This document shows, one piece after another, positions 8,348-17,910 of a stretch of 33,783 nt of DNA. The position numbers were made by a program, and so were the translations under genes. The notes below the pieces were generated by a model. That model did not search any database, was not told where the DNA came from, and saw nothing but the letters and a program-made list of their open reading frames with translations. The DNA comes from Discostella pseudostelligera. Taxonomy: Eukaryota > Bacillariophyta > Thalassiosirophyceae > Thalassiosirales > Thalassiosiraceae. The DNA is taken from positions 1 to 33,783 of the forward strand of contig JALLBK010000340.1 in the NCBI GenBank assembly GCA_036940085.1. Direction: 5' to 3'. Positions within the stretch are counted from its first letter, which is position 1, and each line of letters begins with the position of its first letter.

Positions 8348-10885
8348 ATGGAAGAAGTCCTTCCTACTGACCCGGCGGCGGCGGCGGCAGCGTCGTCATC
8401 ATCAACATCCCAGCCAGATTGCGAACCAGAGATCGTTGAAACCGCTGATGAATGTCACGAAGAAAATGATGTCTACAATGGCGGTAATGCGATGGAAGTC
8501 AACGCCACTGTGGAGAAACTATCATTGTCGGAATCATGCGCCAACGAGGGGAAGAGCGACCTTCTTCGGTCACATGTGGGACCAACGCCGACATCAACTT
8601 TACCTAAACACAAAAGGCGAAGAAAGCCCCGTGGCGGCAGCAAGCATACTTCAATATCTGAATCATCTCCAATTATTGATAATCCACCAGAGTTAGAGAC
8701 AATCTCCAAGCATCTGGAGCAGAAGGATGAGGAGCCCGATCATAGCGATACAATATTATTGACAACGACTACTACTACCCCACAACAAATCCAGCAGCCT
8801 TCGAAGCAAAAGAGGTCAAGGCGGAGGAAAAAAGTATTTAATTCAATGTCAGATCAGCAGCAACTGGAGAAGCAACAGAGCGAACAACATCAACAAGATG
8901 AAGCACAACTTGAGATTCACGAGAACGACGCGAATGATGATGATCATAATATCAACGAAGATGAAGATGATTATCCATCCAGCATGGGCATCGCTGCAGC
9001 CATCGAGATAGAGGGGACTAATCATCATGATCAGCTAACAAATCAAATGACAAGCAGTCGCAAGGAAAAGAAAGTGCCAAAGCGTACCATTATGGAGGAA
9101 TTAACATTTCTCAAGCGCATTTCCTCAACCAGATGCCAAGTCGATTTAGGTAGGTACATGTGTTCCTTTTGCTACACTGTCTACTTGTTTCGGATGCCAT
9201 ATCTCGCATTCTCATGACATTCTCTGATGAATATAGGATTTGTGCCAAACATGAAGGTTCGTGCGGAAATTATCGTAAACGATGATCTTCAAACATTGCT
9301 TGTTGATGAACTTCACAAATCAAGTTCCTCCTGCTGCAGTTCCGAATCAGCTGCCGGAGAAGACGGCGCCTTCATTCCATCTCTCCGTCAGGTTGCCAAT
9401 GTTGCTGCACTCCCCGGAATTGTTGGAGCCAGCCTTGCCATGCCGGATGTACACTCCGGATATGGTTTTTGCATTGGAAATGTTGCCGCCTTTGACATGG
9501 AGGATCCATTGGCGGTCATCAGCCCAGGCGGGGTAGGATTTGATATCAACTGTGGCGTGCGGTTAATACGCACTAACTTGACAGAAGCCGATGTGAGTGG
9601 AGAAGTGCGAGAGGAGCTGGCCGATGCAATGTTTCGTAATATTCCCGTTGGCGTGGGAGTGAATGGAGACATTCCTTGCAGTATGGAAGAATTGGATAAG
9701 ATATTACGAGATGGTATAAATTGGGCCATCGGCAATGGCTATGCATGGAAAGAGGATAGAGATCATTGTGAAGACAATGGTAGGATGGAAACGGCAGACC
9801 CAAAATATGTCTCAAATAGAGCAAAGAGGCGAGGACTGAAACAGCTTGGCACGTTGGGTGCAGGTAATCACTATGCAGAGATTCAAGTAGTCGATGAAAT
9901 TTACAATCAACAGGCAGCATCTACCATGGGCATTGGGCAGATTGGTCAAGTTTGCATTATGATACATACAGGATCGAGAGGACTAGGGCATCAAGTTGCA
10001 ACGGATGCATTAACGGTGATGGAGAGGGCCATGGCTCGGGATCGTATCGAATTGAATGATCGTCAACTCAGTTGTGCTCGTATTTCTAGCCATGAGGGCA
10101 AAGAGTATTTATGTGAGTGCGATCGTGTCTTACACTTTTTGGCGCAAATGAAACCTCGATTGCTGAATGCTACTCACTATTTGATCTTGCATCTCGACAC
10201 ACGCAGCTGCCATGTCTTCTGCAGCCAATTTTGCATGGGTCAACCGCTCTTGTATCACATATCTAACACGCAAATCTTTCTCCGAGGTGTTCCATCGTAC
10301 ACCCGACGAGATGGAGATGCATTTGGTGTACGACGTCTGTCATAATATTGCAAAGATTGAAACGCATGTCGTCGATGGAGTGGAAAAGAAGCTGCTCGTC
10401 CATCGGAAGGGAAGTACACGTGCCTTTCCACCCCATCATCCCAATATACCGAAGGACTACCAATCGATTGGCCAACCGGTTCTCATTGGTGGAACCATGG
10501 GAACATGTAGCTATGTCTGTGAGTTTGTTTGCGGTCGATGATCAATCAATCAAATGCATACATTCCATTCAACTGACATATATTTATCGTACCCGCTGCA
10601 GTGGTAGGAACAGAGAGGGGAATGTCCGAAACATTCGGCTCAACCTGTCATGGAGCAGGACGGGCCCTAAGTCGCAACCAAAGTAGGAAAACACTCGATC
10701 ACGCTCAGGTATTAGATCAGCTGCATAAAAGAGATATTATCATTCGAGTGGCGAGTCCGAAACTAATAACGGAAGAGGCACCAGAATCCTATAAGAATGT
10801 GTGTGATGTGATTGAGACTTGTCAGGATGCTGGTATTAGTGAGAAGGTGGTGAAATTAAGGCCGATTGCTGTAATCAAAGGATAA
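8348..10885 (+). CDS. RTCB: tRNA-splicing RNA ligase RtcB, with long N-terminal extension
   Basis: RNA 3'-phosphate/cyclic-phosphate to 5'-OH ligase that joins tRNA exon halves using GTP and Mn2+. Exons: 8348-9149, 9237-10112, 10207-10518 and 10602-10885; introns of 87, 94 and 83 nt with GT-AG ends; 757 aa. The start is the first ATG, in context AACCATGG. Active-site residues align with human RTCB at a near-constant offset of 252: Cys373 (DINCG), His479 (GAGNHYAE), His511 ([11 protein letters not shown]), His605 (DVCHNIAK) and guanylylated His680 ([10 protein letters not shown]). It ends in the typical RPIAVIKG. The family core begins near Met249 ([10 protein letters not shown]). Residues 1-248 are extra: acidic, Gln/Asn/Ser-rich, with basic KHKRRRKPR and [10 protein letters not shown] stretches that could be nuclear localisation signals. 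Identity is certain; the role of the extension is unknown. Confidence 0.96.
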
Positions 10886-10990
10886 TGAGCAGAACCTGAC
10901 CATGCAAGAAGTGGTGTAAAGGCGCCTGTCGGAAGTCGCTTCACCCAAGCTGATGATCAAATTGCATTTGCAAACATCAACAACAATCGC

Positions 10991-10996
10991 AATAAA
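10991..10996 (+). terminator. Candidate poly(A) signal for RtcB gene
   Basis: AATAAA 105 nt after the RtcB stop codon, the right position for a cleavage/polyadenylation signal. Not proven. Confidence 0.4.
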
Positions 10997-11075
10997 TAAC
11001 AACTTCTTATTTGCACTGCAATATTCCGATCTCATGATGTAATTGACGATTGACTTAGTGTTGGCATTTGGATTC

Positions 11076-11081
11076 CACGTG
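11076..11081 (+). promoter_or_regulatory. G-box CACGTG upstream of kinase
   Basis: GATTCCACGTGGC, the same TTCCACGTGGC string as at 8008-8017. It lies about 375 nt before the kinase ATG. Confidence 0.4.
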
Positions 11082-11128
11082 GCAATAACTCGATTCTCGC
11101 GGCAGCGAAACGAGCCCGCCATTAATTA

Positions 11129-11138
11129 TTTTCGCGCC
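11129..11138 (+). promoter_or_regulatory. E2F-like site upstream of Wee1-like kinase
   Basis: TTTTCGCGCC fits the E2F consensus TTTSSCGC. It is about 320 nt upstream of a cell-cycle kinase, which is the sort of target E2F/DP controls in plants and animals. Inferred from sequence only. Confidence 0.4.
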
Positions 11139-11382
11139 ATCGTTACCTCCAATCGTACTTACCGGGCAAGACGCGAAAGGTGATCCATTTTAGCGGTGTT
11201 GTGTACACTATGACACATACAAATTATCGCTCATTTAACTCAACTTACATGTCTTGCACCCAATCTTCAATCTCTTGCTTCTTGCAGCTTCTTGTTCACA
11301 CAGAGTTTTATTATTTCTCTCGTGCGTCTCCGCAATCCGCAAGAGAGATTCTCGCGCCCAATAGTACCATACGGCGGACACA

Positions 11383-11448
11383 ATGATGAACCGGTCGTCG
11401 ATGAAGCCGACGGAGTTGGGATGCATTCATGATCAATCCATTATTTGA
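11383..11448 (+). other. Upstream open reading frame (21 codons)
   Basis: ATGATG in context ACAATGATG opens a 21-residue frame beginning MMNRSSMKPTE and ending TGA at 11446-11448, only 8 nt before the kinase ATG at 11457. It is in a different frame from the kinase. If the transcript starts upstream of it, it could lower or condition kinase translation. The transcript start is unknown. Confidence 0.45.
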
Positions 11449-11456
11449 CCACGAGG

Positions 11457-14400
11457 ATGTGCAAAACAACATGTCCAGCCATGGGTAATAATAAGAAGAG
11501 TAGTGCTAGTAATCATTTGGGCGGCGGCGGTGGCGACATCGACGACAGCCACAGCAGCAATACCGACACTAATAAGTTTGAACCTGGAATAATATTATCA
11601 GCTTCAGCCGCTGACGGCCGGTCGCGACGGCGGGGGAGCAAGGGTGGGGGTGGGGCGACGAAGAGCGTGGCAATGCAATTGAGCAAGCGCGACGACGACG
11701 ACGACGAGCAGCAGCAACAGCAGATGTCATCTTCATTTCAACACCATCAGTCGAAACCCCAACATGCCTCCGCAGAAATTCAGAATAGTGATTCTCCCTT
11801 ACTACCTCGAAAACGTAGCCAGGCGACGAAATCACCCGTGCCTCCTGACTTCCATGATGCAAGCGATGACTACGATGAAAATGAGGGTGAACAGAACAGT
11901 GGAGATGATGAATTAATTTCGCCACTGCAATCAACAGCGACTGATACCGGTGGAATATTGGCAAGAGTTGAAGATGGAGGCAACAACACAATTTCAATTG
12001 CAGTGAAAAATAATATGGGGGGAGGCAATATTCAAGTGGATAATGATGAACACGAGGTAATTAATGCTCGTGCTCGGGAGCAGCAAGATGATCTTAATGC
12101 GAGTGGCGATTTTGGTGCTGCTTCTGCGCTTGCGCTTGGAGGAGCGTCGACTTCGTTTCCCATCAGCAGGAGATCAACCGATAATAATCCAAAGAAGCAC
12201 ATGACACCAAAACGGAGAAGGAAACAAAGCAACACCGAAGCCGGAGGGCAGGAGCAGCATCATCCACAACAACATGAGTTGCAACTTCATCCAAAATTAT
12301 CTTCCACAGATTTTCCACCCAACAATCGACGAATCGATGGCCGTGAGAGCATCAGCAGCAACAACGACAACATTAACAGCGTTTTATTCTCACCCAAGCC
12401 TACTAGTCATCGTCACAAAAGCCAAAACTATCCTCCCCCCACTTCATCTCGTCGTCCACGTCCACCTGGTCCTGCTCCTCCCTCTCCCATGATTACATCA
12501 GCGACAACTTTTTCTGCTACTGGCGGTGAAGCACTCTCATCACCCTCATCAACTCCCATTCAATCCCAATCATTTTTGCTTTCCCCCTCCAGTGATGTAA
12601 CATCAACAACCACAACGCCTTTTCGATTTCATTCCTTCCCCGCATCATTGCCACGCGTCAATCCTCGTAGCAGCAGTGATAGTGCAACCTTGAGGGAGGA
12701 GGACGATGACGATGATGGGTTTGACCGCAGTGGTGATTATGACAATGAGTACGGTGGTATTGATTACGATGACGACGGAGAACAGCATAGCCAAAATCCA
12801 TTCTTGTTTAACACGACTATGCCAACCACGGCACGAAAACAACCATTGACTTTGCATCCAAGGCGAAATCGTCGGGAGCTGATGCTAACATCTTCAACCA
12901 CCAATCCTGCAGCTGCCACCACTACGGATGCCATGGCACCGGCGCGTCCTCCGCCTCCATCGCCAGCATCTCGTCGACTATTTGTACCGCGAACCATGGA
13001 TGAAACAAAAGGCGCACACAACAACAATAACAACAGCAGCCGGGCACCAACATTAATGGCCGCATATGCCGCATCATTTTCACCATCGTCGTCGTCATCC
13101 TCTTCCTCATCATTCTCATCGCCGGAGAGGAACGACCGGGTGCGCATGTCGAAGAATGGACCTGCTTCCCCAGCTACGGTGATGAAGAAGATGGAAGCGA
13201 AACATACTATAAAAGGATTGGATGACGAGGATAATGAATTACTGGACGAGGATGACGAGTCGGGATCATCAACATTGTCGTGCGAGGAGGATGTCTCTGG
13301 TAAAAGATTGAATTTCAACAGTCCGATACCACCTCTGGGCAGCGGGGATGATGGTGACGATCAGGAAGAACTTGAATTGCAGCGGCATCCTCCTCCTCGA
13401 CAGACATTGGAAACGGCATTGCATCCACACACACCCCGTGGGATATTGTTGACTGCGGCATCAGCGAATGCAGAGGGACAATTACACATGATGCCCAATT
13501 TAGAAGTTTCCCCCATCACTCGTTTTCCAGAGGATTACGACGTTGACTGCCATGAGATGGTTGTCGATCCTACCACCGCGGCCGGAGAAAACAACGATGA
13601 CATTGATGATGGTGGTAGTAGATCCAGCGCCCCTCAGCAATTTTCACCACCTAAAGCGAGAAAGATGAATGCAGGGGAAAGTATTACGGAGATCAGCTCC
13701 GAAAATACATTGCATCGTCTATCGAATGAGGAGAAGGTTGAAGGAAACTCAGGCATCATGGATACATCCGCGCATTCGTCTTCTTCTTCCATCATGTTAT
13801 TTTCCACTAATAATATCAAAGGCAATGACATCAGCAATGCAAGTGCGGCATCGCTACCTTCGCGACATTCTTTAACTTCCAACGAATCTACGGCGACAAC
13901 TGTGAATAAGACCAATCTCAGCTACTCCCACACCCTCAACACAACGACAACCACCACCACACACCGACCCACGGCACGAAAATCGCGCCGTCCCATGCCA
14001 GACACATCCGCATTCGATGTTTCGGGTGCGGGGAACACTCACACTCCCTCCCAACAAAGTCTTGGGTCCAAAGACAGTGGATTTCATTCTCACAAAACTG
14101 GTGGTACGGGCGTGGGGAGCATGACTTCTGGTGGTGGGGGTAGTCATCATCAGGCTCGTCTCTTTTGTCCACCGACACCGATACGAACGCCTGCATGGGC
14201 CCACCACGCCGCCGTCGATCGCGGTGGTGGTCAGGGTAGTCAACAACATGTATTGAAACGTGCCAATTCGCTAATATCCACGAAGGTATTGGCAATGATG
14301 CCCTGTCCTTCTCGCGTTTTGGATAATCTGTCATCTCTGGAAGATTCCATGTTAGAAAATGACATCAGTGGTAGTACATTGGACACTAGCACCGTGGAGT

Positions 14401-15830
14401 ACAATCTCAATCAGAACAATGCCTTTTTGACGTTTCCACTGGAAGAAAAGGATGAATATGACGAGTGCATGTTTCGTTCACTCGAGGGTGGAAGTGGAGA
14501 CGAGGAAATTTCTACGGCGTCGCCTCTTGATCAAAGTCATGATGAAATATCCTCCGTCGTGCCCAGTGGAGTGTCTTCTAGCAGAAACGATGCCATATCT
14601 GGTGGCGGATCCATTGCAGGGCCATCCCCGCATTCATCGATGGAAGGGGAGGACATCAATTTCTCCGACTTTGATAATCTCGGCATGTTAGGAAGTGGAG
14701 CATTTGCGGATGTATATAAAGTCAGATCAAGAAAGAGGGATCGCAGATTGTACGCAATCAAACGGACAAGACGTCAATTTCGTGGTGTGAAGGATAGAGA
14801 ACGTGCCATGGCCGAGGTTAACACAATGAAGCTGTTGCAGAGTGCCTTGTTTTCTGAAGCAGCGGCAGCAGCTACCTCGTCCACGTCTTCCCATCAGCAA
14901 GAGCGAAGAGACTGTGGCGCCAACAGTGCTCACCATCATTCCAAAAATAACTATGGGCTGTACCTTTTGTTTTTCATTCGAGCATGGCAACAGGATGGAT
15001 TCTTTTATTGCCAAACGGAGTTATGCAGTCGAGCAACATGTCGCCACTTGCGATTGTCGTTATCAAATGATTGGGCAAGGGATGTTGTCAGGTATCCGAG
15101 TCTGAAGTTGTGTCAATTGGAAAAGAATAGTGATATTGCTCCTCCGTCGTCCGCAGGGGAGAAAAACAATGAAATACAATTTCACGACGATTGTCTCATT
15201 CCTGAAAGAGACGTTTGGCAAATTTGTCATGATATCTCCCGCGGACTCTTCCACATACACTCCTATGGCATGGTGCACTACGACATCAAACCGTCGAACA
15301 TATTTTTTGCATACAACTCGAAATGGGGCGCCATATGTAAGATCGGCGACTTTGGTTTGGCGGGGGAGATTGGTACGAGAGATGATGGGCAAGAGGGCGA
15401 CACCGTCTATATGCCCAGTGAAGTGTTGCTGTCTTCTTGTGAAAAGCACCCCAGCGCTGACGTGTTTAGCCTTGGATTGGCATTGTATGAACTTGCTGCG
15501 TCACCAATGTGGTTGCTCCCTCGAGAAGGGGACCGGTGGCACGAAATACGAAGTGGAGCGCATAGGCCTGACTTACCACCAAGCAGGAGTGAAAGTCTAG
15601 TGAAACTGATCCAGGATATGACACGTCCGACCTTCAAAGATCGGCCATCGGCGGAGAGCATTTTGGAACTCATTGAGGTGAAGCGTGCAAATGCCACGAG
15701 CGATAGTTTCCTCTCTCGATATATTACTGATGTAGAAAGGTATGATTTAAGGAGAGAAAAGGAAATTGAATTAGCCGAGGAGGAGGCAAGGAGAAGGTAC
15801 GAGCACTTGCAAATACAACAGTTGATTTAG
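11457..15830 (+). CDS. Wee1-like protein kinase with very long disordered N-terminus
   Basis: A single 1457-codon exon. Residues 1 to ~1070 are low complexity (Ser, Asp/Glu, Asn, Pro, poly-His/Thr) with many Ser/Thr-Pro sites. The kinase domain is about 1072-1425: Gly loop GSGAFADVYKV (1079 on), ATP lysine Lys1102 in YAIKR, catalytic Asp1276 in HYDIKPSNIF, DFG Asp1298, and GDTVYMPSEVL in the activation segment. GDRWHEIRSG followed by an LPP segment is diagnostic of Wee1 against other kinases (GDQWHEIRQG in human WEE1). Wee1 kinases phosphorylate CDK on the inhibitory tyrosine and delay mitosis in the nucleus. Low-complexity inserts sit between the N-lobe helix and the next strand and before the catalytic loop. 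A charged helix (EIELAEEEARRRYEHLQ) ends the protein. First ATG chosen; Met9 (GCCATGG) is an alternative with stronger context. Myt1 is less likely: no membrane segment follows the kinase. Confidence 0.88.
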   Translation: MCKTTCPAMGNNKKSSASNHLGGGGGDIDDSHSSNTDTNKFEPGIILSASAADGRSRRRGSKGGGGATKSVAMQLSKRDDDDDEQQQQQMSSSFQHHQSKPQHASAEIQNSDSPLLPRKRSQATKSPVPPDFHDASDDYDENEGEQNSGDDELISPLQSTATDTGGILARVEDGGNNTISIAVKNNMGGGNIQVDNDEHEVINARAREQQDDLNASGDFGAASALALGGASTSFPISRRSTDNNPKKHMTPKRRRKQSNTEAGGQEQHHPQQHELQLHPKLSSTDFPPNNRRIDGRESISSNNDNINSVLFSPKPTSHRHKSQNYPPPTSSRRPRPPGPAPPSPMITSATTFSATGGEALSSPSSTPIQSQSFLLSPSSDVTSTTTTPFRFHSFPASLPRVNPRSSSDSATLREEDDDDDGFDRSGDYDNEYGGIDYDDDGEQHSQNPFLFNTTMPTTARKQPLTLHPRRNRRELMLTSSTTNPAAATTTDAMAPARPPPPSPASRRLFVPRTMDETKGAHNNNNNSSRAPTLMAAYAASFSPSSSSSSSSSFSSPERNDRVRMSKNGPASPATVMKKMEAKHTIKGLDDEDNELLDEDDESGSSTLSCEEDVSGKRLNFNSPIPPLGSGDDGDDQEELELQRHPPPRQTLETALHPHTPRGILLTAASANAEGQLHMMPNLEVSPITRFPEDYDVDCHEMVVDPTTAAGENNDDIDDGGSRSSAPQQFSPPKARKMNAGESITEISSENTLHRLSNEEKVEGNSGIMDTSAHSSSSSIMLFSTNNIKGNDISNASAASLPSRHSLTSNESTATTVNKTNLSYSHTLNTTTTTTTHRPTARKSRRPMPDTSAFDVSGAGNTHTPSQQSLGSKDSGFHSHKTGGTGVGSMTSGGGGSHHQARLFCPPTPIRTPAWAHHAAVDRGGGQGSQQHVLKRANSLISTKVLAMMPCPSRVLDNLSSLEDSMLENDISGSTLDTSTVEYNLNQNNAFLTFPLEEKDEYDECMFRSLEGGSGDEEISTASPLDQSHDEISSVVPSGVSSSRNDAISGGGSIAGPSPHSSMEGEDINFSDFDNLGMLGSGAFADVYKVRSRKRDRRLYAIKRTRRQFRGVKDRERAMAEVNTMKLLQSALFSEAAAAATSSTSSHQQERRDCGANSAHHHSKNNYGLYLLFFIRAWQQDGFFYCQTELCSRATCRHLRLSLSNDWARDVVRYPSLKLCQLEKNSDIAPPSSAGEKNNEIQFHDDCLIPERDVWQICHDISRGLFHIHSYGMVHYDIKPSNIFFAYNSKWGAICKIGDFGLAGEIGTRDDGQEGDTVYMPSEVLLSSCEKHPSADVFSLGLALYELAASPMWLLPREGDRWHEIRSGAHRPDLPPSRSESLVKLIQDMTRPTFKDRPSAESILELIEVKRANATSDSFLSRYITDVERYDLRREKEIELAEEEARRRYEHLQIQQLI

Positions 15831-16251
15831 TTCGTTGCATCAACCTCATCACGCATGCTTCTATCACAGGAGTTCCACCCCAATCTCACAAAGCTTAAGC
15901 CACAATACATTCGGAAGTGATACAATACGTAGGGTCCGCGACCTGCGAACGCCAACAAATGAAGAGGGCAACCATCATCTTTCCTCAATTAAGAAGCAAA
16001 GCGTTCACGAGAGATAGTTTAATTAGTTTTGTTTGTATGACCATTCTGCATTGACGCACATTTAAGTATGTCTGACAATTTAATGGACGACGCCAACAAT
16101 GTTGCGACCAGCCAGCAGTTCCCGATGCTGAGATCGAGGGGCGCTGACAGCCCTGAATGACATTTGCTAGCTCAAGGTTTTATCAATGACATAATCTAAA
16201 GCGCTTAAAAGGTAAATAAGTTTAGTACCAGGTCATTCAATGAATCACTAT
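15831..16251. other. Convergent intergenic region between kinase and DapF
   Basis: 3' regions of two convergent genes. A 30-codon plus-strand frame at 16068-16160 (starts MSDNLMDDANN) is the only item of note. No RNA gene or repeat recognised. Confidence 0.6.
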
Positions 16252-17661
16252 TTACTTCAACAAGGCGACACCATTGAAACTCTTCGTACCCGGACCTGTC
16301 ATGTAAACCTTGTTATTCTCCTCTCTCCACTCAATGAATAAATCTCCACCGGGAAGCGTCACTCTCACACTATCACCTTTTGCTGGTCGCGGAATCTTCC
16401 CAGCCCGAATCGCCGCCACCACTAGGGCACATGTTCCCGTCCCACAAGCCAGCGTCGGCCCCGCACCACGTTCCCATACCTTCATCTTCAAATGTGTAGG
16501 ACTCATAACTTGAACAAACTCAACATTCGTCCTGGCGGGGAAAGCGGATGTATCACTTTCCAACGCTGGCCCATCACTTTCGAAATCAATATCCTTTTCT
16601 AAATCATCAACGAAGATAATGGCGTGGGGATTCCCCATGGACACCATTGATATTTTCCATTCCTTACCGTTACATGTGTGTGTTTGTTCCACGACGCTAT
16701 TATGTTCAGAGTTGGGTGTAAGGGTAGTGGGGACGGATGGGCCGTCGAGGATGGGTTCACCCATATCGACGGTGATTGTGTTGTCTGCATTCATTACGGG
16801 GATGATGGGTCCAGCGAGGGTGTTGATTCGATAGGATTCAGCTAGTTTTCAGAATGTTGTTGTGTCGCCAGAATGCCCATTGAGAAGTATTGTTTGAAGG
16901 CGCGTCGGTGAGGGGTGAGCGCCAATAAATCAATCTAAGACATTACTGAGTTGTGCATGATATCTCTTACCATCTTCACCTAAATCCTTCAAGAATTGAG
17001 CCAGGCAGCGAATACCATTACCACACATTTCTGGCTCGGACCCATCATTGTTGTAAATTCTCATGGTGAAATCAAAATCTCCCTCTGATAAAATCGATGA
17101 GTGAAGATTTATGGAACGCAATGTGCAATACGATGCGTCAACGTCGGAACATTATTTGATGCTCAATAATTTCAGATGGGGTATCAATGCAAATATATTT
17201 GAATGAATCTCACCATCTGGGGCCTTGAGGGCGAAAATGACTCCATCTCCTCCAACGCCGAAGTTGCGATTGCACAATCTGAATAAGTTTGAGAGCGACA
17301 ACGACAAATAGTTCAACATGGTCGAAGAAAAGAAATAGTTAGAATGTTCGTGAAAAATGAACCTCCTACTCTTCTTTCAAGAGACTCATGACGAAAATTC
17401 ATGACCACACACATTCTCTCACCTTTCGCTCTGCTCTGGGGTCAACGATGGGCTACTCTTATCGCGATCGTCGATAAGAATGAAATCATTACCGAGACCT
17501 TCGTACTTGGCGAACTCGATGGTATCGCCAGCAGCCTTAGCCGACAGGAAAGATGATGATGATGATGTCGGAAAGACGCGACTGATACGGCTAGAAGAGG
17601 GTGCCGTAAAGGCAGTTGCCATGGATAGGACACTGAGATAGTAGAAGCCGCCGATCTTCAT
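16252..17661 (-). CDS. DAPF: Diaminopimelate epimerase, plastid-targeted
   Basis: Interconverts LL- and meso-diaminopimelate, the penultimate step of plastid lysine synthesis. Exons (minus): 17661-17423, 17278-17214, 17084-16971 and 16841-16252; introns of 144, 129 and 129 nt; 335 aa. Junctions restore family sequence: [35 protein letters not shown] and [16 protein letters not shown]. The two catalytic cysteines are Cys122 in MCGNGIRC and Cys272 in ACGTGTCA. The mature start matches [14 protein letters not shown]. The N-terminus [17 protein letters not shown] is a hydrophobic signal peptide followed by FTAP, resembling the diatom ASAFAP cleavage motif, then a Ser/Arg-rich transit-like stretch. 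This predicts import into a complex plastid. It is convergent with the kinase. Confidence 0.95.
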
Positions 17662-17838
17662 GGTGCATGCATGTTTATTTGTGGCTTGGGAGTGGGAGGG
17701 AGCGGCTGTTTGAAGTGGCGCGGCGTCGGGTCTGTGGAGCGTCGACAGACAGAAGATTCAACCACGTCAGCTAACAAAACCGACGGACAGACTCAGCCAA
17801 GAGAGTCACCGTCGATGGAGAGAAGAATCTACCGGAAT

Positions 17839-17846
17839 GGCGGGAA
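17839..17846 (+). promoter_or_regulatory. E2F-like GGCGGGAA upstream of DapF
   Basis: GGCGGGAA, 178 nt before the DapF ATG. The same octamer occurs in the divergent promoter at 20343 and, inverted, at 20374. Confidence 0.3.
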
Positions 17847-17904
17847 GTTGAAGTCTCCAAAAGCAATCATCAAAATCAAGGCAAGCAAGCTCAAACAAAC
17901 CAAC

Positions 17905-17910
17905 CACGTG
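17905..17910 (+). promoter_or_regulatory. CACGTG box upstream of DapF
   Basis: CCACGTGAG, about 244 nt upstream of the DapF start. It reads CACGTGG on the DapF strand. Confidence 0.3.

Larger units (their letters stand above)
10886..11456 (+). promoter_or_regulatory. Intergenic region: RtcB 3' end and kinase promoter
   Basis: Holds the RtcB 3' UTR, then candidate control elements for the kinase: CACGTGGC at 11076, TTTTCGCGCC at 11129-11138 (E2F-like), CTCGCGCCC near 11351, and a short upstream reading frame at 11383-11448. No other gene seen. Confidence 0.5.

Noticed and set aside
7835..10885. Functional pairing of tRNA-Asn with the RtcB tRNA ligase
   Set aside because: The tRNA has no intron and is transcribed by a different polymerase; adjacency is probably chance.
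11445..11456. Kinase start at 11445
   Set aside because: That position is TTG, not ATG. The first in-frame ATG is at 11457.
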